A DNA stretch of 64,000 nucleotides from Chromobacterium subtsugae (GTDB lineage: Bacteria > Pseudomonadota > Gammaproteobacteria > Burkholderiales > Chromobacteriaceae): the NCBI RefSeq assembly GCF_001676875.1, contig NZ_JYKA01000015.1, forward strand, positions 1 through 64,000, given 5' to 3'. The position numbers and the translations under genes are program-made. Position 1 is the first letter of the stretch; the number at the start of each line of letters is the position of its first letter. Of this stretch, positions 7,786 through 15,803 are shown piece by piece. The notes under the pieces are model-generated. The model was not told where the DNA came from and did no database searches. It saw nothing but the letters and a program-made list of their open reading frames with translations.

Positions 7786-7812
7786 TTCGCTGTTTGTTGA
7801 TGGGTCAAGCCA

Positions 7813-10497
7813 TCAACCCGCCTGCGCCCAGCACTGCTCTTCCGGCATGTCGCGCGGCGTCGCGTTCAGCTCCACCACCACGTCGCGGGATTGCGCGCCC
7901 TTGCTGAGACGAACGGTGATCTTGTCGGCCACGCCCGGCTGATCGAGGTCGCGGCGATAGCTGAACGTGCCCCAGTCGGAAACCACCGCTCGGCCCAGTT
8001 GCGGCGCCTGCACCAGCTGGTAGCGCTCGACGCCGCCCACGCCTTCAAACTGGCCGCGCAGGCAGCGCGCCGGGCCGCCGTAGCTCAGCTTGGCCAGGTT
8101 CAGCTCGCCGGTTTGCGGCGGCTGCGGCTTGGCGCTGCCGGCCGGACCCAGCGGCCCTTCGCAACGCAGCACGGCGGTCTTGCGCTTGAAGTCGTAGTCG
8201 GTGGCCGAGCAGTTGGTCGCCATCAGGTTGTTGACGCCGCCAGTCTTCACCAGGCTCTGCAACGCGCCGTCCAGCAGCTTGTCCAGCTCCTGGCGCGCTT
8301 GGGTGTTGTTCGCCGCATTCAGCGGCAGCGTGCCGTTGCACTCGAAACGGCGCAGCGCGCTGTCCTTGCCGTCTGCCCATACCTGGCAAACCGCTGGCAG
8401 CGAGCGGCGCAGCGCCGCCTCCACCGCGGCGGCGTCGCCGGCCTGCCACTTATCCTGCGCCAGCCAGTCCGTCCCCTCCTGCGTGGAGGTATTGCCCAAC
8501 TGGCCGGACTTGGCCGCCTGCACCTGCTGGTCCACATACTGGCGGAAACCGGACACCAGCGCGGCGTCGCCGCCCATGCTGTTCACCAGCGCGTCGAAAC
8601 GCTTGACGTCGTCGACGCGCAGCGCGGCCAGGATGTCGGCGATCTTGCCCGGCTGCCGCTGGTTCAGGTAGTAGAACCACAGCGCGGAATGGCTGTAGAA
8701 GTCCCAGCCGTCGCTATAACTGGAACGCATGATGCGGGACGGCTCGAGGAAGCTGTTCGGCCAGCCGTTCGCCACCACGTCCACCACGTGGCCGCGCACC
8801 TTGATGCCGTCGCGCGGGGTGCTCCAGGCCATGAATTCGGCGAAGCCTTCGTCGTACCATGGCATGCGGCGATCATCGCGGTAAAACTCCGACGTCCCCC
8901 ACATGCCCGGCTGGATGAAGCGGCCGGACAGATAGTGCACGTATTCGTGGCGCACCAGTTCTTCCAGGGTCAGATAGCTCTCGCGCGGCACTTCGCGCTG
9001 GAAGGTGTAGAAGGTGCCGTCTTTCTCGATGTAGATGCCGCCGTTGTCGGTGGACAGCTCGTTGAGCAGGCCCTGGAAGCGCTGGTAGGCGGTCTTGGTG
9101 CCGTAGATCACCATCCGCAGCTTGGCGTTGGGGTCGTCCGCCACCGGCTGCTTGGTGCCGGCGACGCGGAACAGCTGGGTCTGCACCTGCTTCATCGCGT
9201 AATAGAGCGGCTCCACCTCGGCCAGGCTCAGCGGCGTCTCGAACACCAGATTGCCGTTGTCGAAGCTCCAGCGGTTGGGAAACAGGCTGGCACGCAACTC
9301 CTGTTCAGCCTGGCAGATGCCGTAGCGTTCGCACGGCACCTTGCCCAGCTTCTTCAGCGCATACACCGCTTCGGCCCAGGCGGCGCCGAACCTCTCGCCT
9401 TTCAGGTGCAAGGCGACGGCGGCCTCGGCTTGCGGCGCGGTGCGCGGGTATTGCATGAAGCGGCCGGTTTCGCGCAGGGTGTTGAGGAACATCTGCTCGT
9501 CGGCGAAAGCCGGCTGGCCGGCGCGGGTCAGCCCTGCCAGGCTGGCCGCCAGTCCGTCAAGCTGGCCCTTCTCCACCTTTTGGGCGAATTCGGGCTGGTA
9601 ATGCATATTGAACAGCAGCGTCTGCATCGGGTGCAGCGCGAAACGCGCCCAATTGTCCTTGGCCGCGGCGTTGTAACGGTTGAAGAAACGCGTCAGCAAA
9701 GGCAGCGCGTAGTCGGCCTTGCGCACCGAATCGGCCAGGATCAACGTTTCCGCCACGCTCTGGCGGGCGTCGCGCTCGCGATACCACGCATCGTGGTCGC
9801 CGCGGCTGTCTATCGCCTTGACCTCCCACAGCGCCGGGTTGGCCGCCAGCGCCTCCACCACCTGCATCACTGGCTGGTCCACCGCCGCGCCGTAGTCGCC
9901 CACTTCCTTGGCATGGCTGTACTGCAGGAAGTAACCCGCCTTCAGGAACACCGCCAGCGGCCACAGGCCATTGGCGTTCTGCCCGTCCCAGGCGGCCGCG
10001 CGCTGGCGCGCCTCGGCCGCCACCAGCTGCATATTGGCCGGCGACACCACCCGGTAGCTGAAAGTGTCTGCCTGGAACAGGCGGTTCATGCAAGTGCCGT
10101 CCACGCTGGCCACGTAGCGCACCAAGGCCTGGCCGGACAGCTGGCCGAGCTTGGCTTCGTCGCAATCGGCATAGGCCGGCGCGGCCGCTTCGGCCTTCGC
10201 CGCCCGGCGGGCGGCCTGGCCTTGCTGGCCTTGCGGCTTGGCCGGCGGCTGCCCGGCGCCGTTATCCGGCGCGGCCGGCGGCAGGCCGTGCGGGTAGTCC
10301 GGTTTTTCCGGCAAGGCCGGAGAATGGGAGGAATAGCGCGCCGACGGCTGGTTGGCTTGCGGCGCGGGCTGCTTGGCCGCGGCCTGATCGCCGCCGCCAG
10401 TGCCCACGCATGCCGACAGCAGCGCCGAGGCCATCACGGAAAGTCCCAGGGCGCGATACCGCCCCAGTGTTTTTATTGTGCTCATCGAGTCATCCAT
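7813..10497 (-). CDS. secreted M9-family microbial collagenase (lipoprotein)
   Basis: 894 residues (or 890 if started at the second Met, 10485). N-terminal signal with lipobox LLSAC (Cys30) predicts a lipoprotein or exported enzyme; a Pro/Gln/Ala-rich linker (about 38-105) follows. The M9 N-terminal helical domain spans roughly 110-400. The metalloprotease domain holds HEYVH (H517, E518, H521) and the downstream glutamate in WYDEGFAEF (E550), spaced as in gluzincin collagenases. The remaining ~300 residues form C-terminal accessory domains. It should cleave native collagen or gelatin and is a plausible tissue-damage factor. The long plus-strand frame over this gene is a shadow. Confidence 0.9.
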   Translation of the reverse strand: MDDSMSTIKTLGRYRALGLSVMASALLSACVGTGGGDQAAAKQPAPQANQPSARYSSHSPALPEKPDYPHGLPPAAPDNGAGQPPAKPQGQQGQAARRAAKAEAAAPAYADCDEAKLGQLSGQALVRYVASVDGTCMNRLFQADTFSYRVVSPANMQLVAAEARQRAAAWDGQNANGLWPLAVFLKAGYFLQYSHAKEVGDYGAAVDQPVMQVVEALAANPALWEVKAIDSRGDHDAWYRERDARQSVAETLILADSVRKADYALPLLTRFFNRYNAAAKDNWARFALHPMQTLLFNMHYQPEFAQKVEKGQLDGLAASLAGLTRAGQPAFADEQMFLNTLRETGRFMQYPRTAPQAEAAVALHLKGERFGAAWAEAVYALKKLGKVPCERYGICQAEQELRASLFPNRWSFDNGNLVFETPLSLAEVEPLYYAMKQVQTQLFRVAGTKQPVADDPNAKLRMVIYGTKTAYQRFQGLLNELSTDNGGIYIEKDGTFYTFQREVPRESYLTLEELVRHEYVHYLSGRFIQPGMWGTSEFYRDDRRMPWYDEGFAEFMAWSTPRDGIKVRGHVVDVVANGWPNSFLEPSRIMRSSYSDGWDFYSHSALWFYYLNQRQPGKIADILAALRVDDVKRFDALVNSMGGDAALVSGFRQYVDQQVQAAKSGQLGNTSTQEGTDWLAQDKWQAGDAAAVEAALRRSLPAVCQVWADGKDSALRRFECNGTLPLNAANNTQARQELDKLLDGALQSLVKTGGVNNLMATNCSATDYDFKRKTAVLRCEGPLGPAGSAKPQPPQTGELNLAKLSYGGPARCLRGQFEGVGGVERYQLVQAPQLGRAVVSDWGTFSYRRDLDQPGVADKITVRLSKGAQSRDVVVELNATPRDMPEEQCWAQAG

Positions 10498-10648
10498 TTG
10501 CTGTTAATGACGCATGACTTGAAAATCATGCGACGCGAAGCATAATGGATGACGCGTATATTGAATATTGTGTTTAAGGTCAGGAAGTGATCTTAAACAA
10601 TAAAACCGGTCAGTTAATTTTCACAGCTGGAAAAAGCTAAAGTTTGCG

Positions 10649-10676
10649 CAAAAAAAGCCGCATAAGCGGCTTTTTC
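10649..10676. terminator. bidirectional terminator after hslO
   Basis: GCCGC-ATAA-GCGGC hairpin at 10657-10670 flanked by A6 on the left and T5 on the right. It lies just after the hslO stop and upstream of the collagenase gene. Confidence 0.75.
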
Positions 10677-10697
10677 CAGAACAATGCGCCCGAGGCG

Positions 10698-11576
10698 TCA
10701 ATGCCGCGCATCGCGCGCGCTGGCCACCACGTCGTAATCGAACAACTGGGTGACGTCTTCCTCGTCGAACACATAGTGCTGGTTGCAATAGTCGCAAACG
10801 ATCTCCACACTGCCCTGCTCCAGCAGCACGCTGCCCACTTCCTCGCCGCCCAACATGGTCAGCATGCCGCCAACCCGTTCGCGCGAGCAATTGCAGTTGA
10901 AGCTGACGCTTTCCTGTTCGAACACCCGCACTTCTTCTTCATGGAACAGGCGATGCAGGATGTCTTCGGCGTCCAGCGTCAGCAACTCTTCCGACTTCAG
11001 CGTGCGGCCCAGCACCTGGATGCGCTGCCAGCCCTCAGCTTCGCCATGGCCTTCCGGCAGGCGCTGCAACAGCATGCCGGCGGCGGCATCGTCGCCGCTG
11101 GCCAGCACCAGCGCGGTGTCCAGCTGCTCGGAGCGGCGCATGTAGTTTTCCAGCATTTCGCCGACGGACTCGCCCTCCAGCGCCACGATGCCCTGCCAGG
11201 TCTGGTTCTTGTCCAGGCGCGGCTCCAGCGTCAGCACGAAACGGCCGCCGCTGCCCAGCAGTTCGGCCAGCGGCTTGCCCTCCAGCTCGCCTTCCCATTT
11301 GGCGGTGGCGCGCACGGTGCGGTCGTTGTTGCATTCCACCACCGCCAGCTTCAGCGCGCCGGTGCCGTGGATCTGCAGGATCAGCGTGCCGTCGAACTTC
11401 AGATTGGCGGCCATCAGCACCGAGGCCGCCATCATTTCGCCGAGAATGGTCTTCAAGGCTTGCGGATAGGCGCGGCGGGACAGCACCTGCTGCCAGGCGC
11501 CGTCCAGGCGCACCAGCGCGCCGCGCACCGGCGCGCCGTCGAAAAGGAATCGTTGCAGTTTGTCGTGTTGGTTCAT
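10698..11576 (-). CDS. hslO: Hsp33 redox-regulated chaperone
   Basis: 292 residues. The C-terminal redox switch has the CxC...CxxC zinc set: C228 and C230 in FNCNC, and C261 and C264 in CDYCNQHY. In the reduced state these hold zinc; oxidation releases it and turns on holdase activity in the cytoplasm. The N-terminal substrate-binding domain (LFDGAPVRGALVRL, FDGTLILQIHGTG) is typical. The start ATG (11574-11576) overlaps the stop of the upstream HslV-like peptidase gene in an ATGA, so the two are translationally coupled. Confidence 0.95.
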   Translation of the reverse strand: MNQHDKLQRFLFDGAPVRGALVRLDGAWQQVLSRRAYPQALKTILGEMMAASVLMAANLKFDGTLILQIHGTGALKLAVVECNNDRTVRATAKWEGELEGKPLAELLGSGGRFVLTLEPRLDKNQTWQGIVALEGESVGEMLENYMRRSEQLDTALVLASGDDAAAGMLLQRLPEGHGEAEGWQRIQVLGRTLKSEELLTLDAEDILHRLFHEEEVRVFEQESVSFNCNCSRERVGGMLTMLGGEEVGSVLLEQGSVEIVCDYCNQHYVFDEEDVTQLFDYDVVASARDARH

Positions 11577-12169
11577 GCTTTTACTTCCCCGGCCGCGCTC
11601 GCGGCCAACTCTACGGTATAGACAGACATCGGCATCGAGGAGCTGACGTCGAATTCGCAGCCGGCGCGCACGCCGATCTCGGCGATCTCCCTGGCGGACA
11701 GGTCCTGATCGTAAACCGCGTACATCGCGCCCATCGCGAATTTGCGGCCCGAGCCTATCGCCCAGATGCGGGAGAATTCGTAGATCTCGCGCATCGGGTA
11801 CACGCCGAAAATGCCGTGGGCGTTGGCGATCACCACCATCATCTGGCTGGATTCGTACGGATCTTCCTCATCCTCCTCCGGACGCAGATAGAAGGCGTCC
11901 TTCAGCTTGGGATGCAGCTTGCGGAAAGTGTCGAAGATGCCTTGGCGGCTGCTCAGGTCTTTCTTCTTCAGATCCTTCAGCGCGCCCTGCAGCACCAGGT
12001 CGTGCGCGGCCGAGCCGGACACAGCCAGATAGCTGTCGCCGTGGCGGAAGATCTTGTTGTGGAAGCAGTCGTACGGCGCCAGCAGCTTCTGGTCGTCGCC
12101 AAAAGTAGTCTGGCTATCGGCGGCGATGGCAATCTGATTGCCCTTGCGCACAGCCACGATGGTTGTCAT
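11573..12169 (-). CDS. HslV-like N-terminal-threonine peptidase
   Basis: 198 residues from ATG 12169. MTTIVAVRKGNQIAIAADSQTTFGD closely resembles the start of HslV (TTIVxVRRGNxVAIGGDGQVTxG), with Thr2 as expected nucleophile after Met removal and Asp/Lys residues of the proteasomal beta-subunit core (D18 region, HNKIFRHGDSYLAVSG). It is longer than HslV and has an acidic insertion EEDEEDPYESSQ. No partner HslU gene is in the window. It is probably a stand-alone proteasome-like peptidase paralog. Coupling with hslO (ATGA overlap) suggests a role in handling oxidised or unfolded proteins; this is inference. Peptidase activity is likely but not certain. Confidence 0.72.
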   Translation of the reverse strand: MTTIVAVRKGNQIAIAADSQTTFGDDQKLLAPYDCFHNKIFRHGDSYLAVSGSAAHDLVLQGALKDLKKKDLSSRQGIFDTFRKLHPKLKDAFYLRPEEDEEDPYESSQMMVVIANAHGIFGVYPMREIYEFSRIWAIGSGRKFAMGAMYAVYDQDLSAREIAEIGVRAGCEFDVSSSMPMSVYTVELAASAAGEVKA

Positions 12170-12491
12170 GCGGCACACCCTGTCAATGATGGAGAAAATC
12201 GCCCATGCCGGCGATATCCGCTTGAAGATATGGCCGGATGGCGGATTTTCCAAGCCCGGCGCGGCGCCGAACCCGCAAATATACCATAGCCGGCAGCTGC
12301 GGCGCAGCAGCGTGGACGCGGCGGCGCCCGATCGAAGCTAAGCCGCTGTTTCCTGATGAATTTTATGCGCCGACTAGAGGATCCTACTTATAAACAATCG
12401 CCTTCAACCCGCATATGATGTAATGGCAAAGTTCAGCCCGCCCAGCGCCAAGAGCCAGCGGCGGAGACCCCTTCTTCAAGAGGTGAGTGCC
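12170..12491. other. divergent intergenic region, no gene seen
   Basis: 322 bases between the HslV-like gene (minus) and the next plus-strand gene. The left half is GC-rich without recognised structure. The right half becomes A+T-rich (around 12350-12425) and should hold the promoter of the gene at 12492. A short in-frame upstream extension from ATG 12423 exists but lacks a ribosome binding site. No RNA gene was recognised. Confidence 0.4.
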
Positions 12492-12752
12492 ATGCTTGAC
12501 AGCAACTTCGACCTGGATGAGCCGTTGGAGGCCATTCTGCAGCGTCCCCTGACCTGGTTTGAAAAACAGCAGATTCAGGAAAACGAATCCGCCCCTCTGG
12601 AGGTCATCGACGCCGCTGAAGCCGCAACCGATGCTCACCCGCTACGCCGCCATCTGAAAGATCTGGCCAAAATGCAGGTCATCCACATCGACCGCAGCCG
12701 CGATGGCCGGCCGTCCCTGATCGACATGCCCTTCAACGCCGAAGCGTTCTAA
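12492..12752 (+). CDS. small conserved hypothetical protein
   Basis: 86 residues from ATG 12492, which has AGAGGTGAG upstream; the 23-residue-longer start at 12423 has no such site. Sequence is acidic and polar: LDEPLEAILQRPLTWFEKQQIQ, then RRHLKDLAKMQVIHIDRSRDGRPSLIDMPFNAE. No membrane segment or known domain. Followed by a clear terminator, so it is a single-gene unit. Function unknown. Confidence 0.7.
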   Translation: MLDSNFDLDEPLEAILQRPLTWFEKQQIQENESAPLEVIDAAEAATDAHPLRRHLKDLAKMQVIHIDRSRDGRPSLIDMPFNAEAF

Positions 12753-12777
12753 GCCAGGCCAGTTAACCAGCGCCATG

Positions 12778-12804
12778 CCCCCGCCCCGCGCGGGGGTTTG
12801 TCTT
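12778..12804 (+). terminator. rho-independent terminator
   Basis: CCCCCGC (12778-12784) and GCGGGGG (12790-12796) form a 7-bp stem with a 5-base loop, followed by TTTGTCTT. Ends the 12492 gene. The remaining ~220 bases to 13025 are A+T-rich and hold the promoter of the lipid operon. Confidence 0.75.
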
Positions 12805-13025
12805 GATGGCAGGAAGAGGCAGCCCTCTCCCGTTCCCCATTCCCCATTTAATTCACAAATAACAAAAAAGATACTGTACTTAATGCCTAATTAAATCCCG
12901 TAAATTCGGGGCGAAAAAGCGAACAAATCCGTACAAAAACCATCATCTCCAGAACAAGCCAACTTGCCCAATCAGCAGGGACTGAAACAAAATGTAAATA
13001 AATTGAAGATCAGCCCTTAATTACA

Positions 13026-13997
13026 ATGAATTTGATTGCAACTGGCAAAGCCTTGCCGACACAAGCGGTCAGCGCCGCCAGCCTCGACCTCAAACTGGGT
13101 TATCGCAGCGGCCGCTGCCTGCAAAAAAGCGGCGTGCACACCCGCTATTTCGCCGCCGATCATGAAACGCAAAGCCAATTGGCCGCCCGCGCGCTGCGCG
13201 ATGCGCTGGACAACGCCGCGCTGCGCGCGTCCGGCATCGACCTGCTGATCGGCGCCTGCGGCATCCCCGAGCAGGCGCTGCCCGGCACCGCCAGTTTCAT
13301 ATCCCACGCCGCGGGCCTGTCGGCCGGCACCGCCGCCTTCGACGTCAACACCAGCTGCCTCAGCTTCCTCAGCGCCTTGCAGGTGGCGGACAGCCTGCTG
13401 CGCGCCGGGTCTTACCGCCGCATCGCCGTCGTCTCCGCCGATCTCGCCTCGCGCGGTCTGGACTGGGACAACCCGGAAGCTTCGCTGATTTTCGGCGACG
13501 GCGCCGCCGCCGCCATTCTGGAGCGCGGCAGCCCGGCGCAGGGCCTGAAGGCCTTCAAGCTGGCCACCTATCCTGATGGCCGCCATTACTGCGAAATCCG
13601 CGCCGGCGGCACCCAGCGCAATCCGCGCCGCGGCGTAGCGGAACACGACTTCCTGTTCGACATGAACGGCAAGGCGGTGTTCAAGCTGGCATCGAAGCTG
13701 ATGCCGGACTTCATCGATCAGCTGATGGCCGCCACCCCTGGCGGGCTAGGCAGCATAGACTGCGTGGTGCCGCATCAGGCCAGCCACCTGGGCATGCAGC
13801 ACATGGCCAAGAAGTTGGGCATCGCGGCGGACCGCATCGTCGACATCTACGCCTCGCACGGCAATCAGGTGGCGGCCTCGCTGCCGACCGCGCTGCACGA
13901 AGCGGTCAGCAGCGGCCGCGCCCGAAACGGCCAGCGCGTGCTGATGATAGGCACCGCCGCCGGCCTGAACCTGGGCGGCCTGGTGTGGGATCTGTGA
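13026..13997 (+). CDS. FabH/OleA-type beta-ketoacyl synthase III
   Basis: 323 residues, thiolase fold of the KAS III group. Catalytic triad visible: C111 in DVNTSCLSF, H250 in PHQASHLG and N280 in SHGNQVAAS, with the FabH-like 30-residue His-Asn spacing. These enzymes join an acyl thioester to a second acyl chain by Claisen condensation. As first gene of a seven-gene operon, beside an OleD-like reductase, it could act like OleA, which condenses two long acyl chains, rather than as the initiating FabH of fatty-acid synthesis. No good Shine-Dalgarno precedes ATG 13026; the upstream ~150 bases are A+T-rich. Substrate unknown. Confidence 0.85.
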   Translation: MNLIATGKALPTQAVSAASLDLKLGYRSGRCLQKSGVHTRYFAADHETQSQLAARALRDALDNAALRASGIDLLIGACGIPEQALPGTASFISHAAGLSAGTAAFDVNTSCLSFLSALQVADSLLRAGSYRRIAVVSADLASRGLDWDNPEASLIFGDGAAAAILERGSPAQGLKAFKLATYPDGRHYCEIRAGGTQRNPRRGVAEHDFLFDMNGKAVFKLASKLMPDFIDQLMAATPGGLGSIDCVVPHQASHLGMQHMAKKLGIAADRIVDIYASHGNQVAASLPTALHEAVSSGRARNGQRVLMIGTAAGLNLGGLVWDL

Positions 13998-15004
13998 TGC
14001 GGATTCTGGTCACCGGCGCTACCGGCGGACTGGGGCGCAACGCGGTGGAAAGCCTGCTGGCGCGCGGCTGCCAGGTGCGGGCCACCGGCCGCAAGATGGA
14101 TATCGGCCGGCAATTGGCCCGCCAGGGCGCGCAATTCGTCGCGCTGGACCTGGCCGCCGCCACGCCGGGAGAGCTGGCGGAGCTGCTGCGCGGCGTGCAG
14201 GCGGTATGGCATTGCGCCGCCTTGTCGTCGCCATGGGGGCCGGAGGCGGACTTCGTCGCCGCCAACGTAACCGCCACCCGCAATCTGCTGCAAGCCGCCG
14301 GCCAGTCGCAAGCCACCCGCTTCGTCCACATTTCCACCCCGGCGCTGTACTTCGATTTCCGCCACCATTTCGACATTCCGGAAAACTACCGCCCCGCCCG
14401 CTACGTCAACGCCTATGCCCGCACCAAGGCCCAGGCCGAAGAATGGGTGCAAGCGGCGGCGCGCGACTATCCGCGGCTGCGCTGCGCCATCCTGCGGCCC
14501 CGGGCGATCTTCGGCGAGCACGACCAAGTATTGATTCCGCGCCTGGCGCGCATCCTGCGCGAGCGCCGCGGCCGCCTGCCGCTGCCGCGCGGCGGCGCGG
14601 CGACGCTGGATCTGACCTATGTCGGCAACGTGGTGCACGCGATGTGGCTGGCGACGCAGGGCCCGGACATCGCCAGCGGCGAAGCCTTCAACATCACCAA
14701 CCAACAGCCGGCGGCGCTGCGCGACATGCTGCGGCGGCTGTTCATCGACGAACTGGGGCAAGACATGCGCATCGTCGACCTGCCCTACCCGCTGCTGAAC
14801 GCCGCCAGCCATCTGTTGCAATGGCTGGCCGCCGCCAGCGGCCGCGAGCCGGCGCTGACGCCCTATAGCCTGGGCGCGGTCCAGTTCGACATGACGCTGG
14901 ACAACCGCCGCGCCCGGGAAAGACTCGGCTACCAGCCCATCTACAGCCTGGAGGACGGCGTGGCCCGCACCGCGCGCTGGCTGCGGGAGCAGGCTCATGG
15001 CTAA
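13997..15004 (+). CDS. OleD-like NAD(P)-dependent 3-hydroxy/keto-acid reductase (extended SDR)
   Basis: 335 residues. The Rossmann motif TGATGGLG (7-14), AVWHCAALSSPWG, the catalytic Y140-x-x-x-K144 in NAYARTKAQAE, and LRPRAIFGEHDQVLIPRLA with LDLTYVGNVVHA match the 3-beta-HSD/OleD branch of extended SDRs. OleD reduces the beta-keto acid made by OleA to a beta-hydroxy acid. The start overlaps the synthase stop (TGATG). Adjacent condensing enzyme and reductase give a coherent two-step unit; the actual acyl chains are not deducible. Confidence 0.82.
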   Translation: MRILVTGATGGLGRNAVESLLARGCQVRATGRKMDIGRQLARQGAQFVALDLAAATPGELAELLRGVQAVWHCAALSSPWGPEADFVAANVTATRNLLQAAGQSQATRFVHISTPALYFDFRHHFDIPENYRPARYVNAYARTKAQAEEWVQAAARDYPRLRCAILRPRAIFGEHDQVLIPRLARILRERRGRLPLPRGGAATLDLTYVGNVVHAMWLATQGPDIASGEAFNITNQQPAALRDMLRRLFIDELGQDMRIVDLPYPLLNAASHLLQWLAAASGREPALTPYSLGAVQFDMTLDNRRARERLGYQPIYSLEDGVARTARWLREQAHG

Positions 15005-15800
15005 CATCCGCGAATTCAGCGTCGGCCATTGCACCCACCCATCCTGCATGGCTTTGAAAGGCAGCGGCCTCGCCAGCCGATGCTTCCCGTCGCGCGCCTA
15101 CCTGATTGAAACCCGCAGCCGGCTATACCTGTGGGACACCGGCTACGCCGAACATTTCATCGACGCCACCCGCCGCGGCATCTACCGGCTGTACCCGCTG
15201 GTGACGCCGGTGTTCTTCAACGCCGACGATTCGCTGCGCGGCCAATTGCGGCGGATCGGCGTCAATCCCGACGACATCCACGCGCTGCTGCTGTCGCACT
15301 TCCACGCCGATCACATCGCCGGCCTGCGCGATTTTCCGCAAGCCCGGCTGCTGGCCTCAGGCGCCGGCTGGCGCGCGGTGCGCGGGCTGACAGGACTGAC
15401 GGCGCTGCGCCAGGCCTTCGTGCCCGCCCTGCTGCCGGCCGACATCGACAGCCGGCTGGAATGCGTCGAAGCGCAGCCGCGGGTGGCGCTGCCGCCGGAG
15501 CTGGCGCCGTTCAGCCACGGCTGGGATGTCTCCGGCGACGGCGAGATTCTGGTAGTGGAGCTGCCCGGCCACGCCGTCGGCCACCTGGGCGCCTTTGTCC
15601 GCACCGAAGCCGGCTGGACGCTGCTGGCCTCCGACGCCGCCTGGGCCGTCGAAGGCTACGCGCAATTGCGCGGCCCTTCCGAACTGTCGTTCCTGATTCA
15701 GCACAACCGCCGCGACTACTACCAGACGCTGGGCAAATTGCATGCTCTTCACCGCCGCGGACAGGTGGACATCCGCCTGACGCACCAGGAAGCCAACTGA
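14997..15800 (+). CDS. MBL-fold hydrolase, lactonase-like
   Basis: 267 residues. The binuclear zinc motif HFHADH is at 101-106, the second His in LPGHAVGHLG, the bridging Asp in LASDAAW and a final His in RLTHQ, the pattern of AHL-lactonase-type metallo-beta-lactamase proteins. No signal peptide. The start overlaps the upstream stop by 8 bases. In the operon it sits where canonical Ole clusters have the alpha/beta hydrolase OleB, so it may open a lactone or thioester intermediate; an acyl-homoserine-lactone lactonase is the alternative but the operon context argues against it. Confidence 0.8.
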   Translation: MANIREFSVGHCTHPSCMALKGSGLASRCFPSRAYLIETRSRLYLWDTGYAEHFIDATRRGIYRLYPLVTPVFFNADDSLRGQLRRIGVNPDDIHALLLSHFHADHIAGLRDFPQARLLASGAGWRAVRGLTGLTALRQAFVPALLPADIDSRLECVEAQPRVALPPELAPFSHGWDVSGDGEILVVELPGHAVGHLGAFVRTEAGWTLLASDAAWAVEGYAQLRGPSELSFLIQHNRRDYYQTLGKLHALHRRGQVDIRLTHQEAN

Positions 15801-15803
15801 TCC

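Noticed and set aside
7891..10545. 884-residue open frame on the plus strand opposite the collagenase gene
   Set aside because: It mirrors the collagenase codons, is rich in Arg/His/Gln as expected from antisense frames in GC-rich DNA and has no domain.
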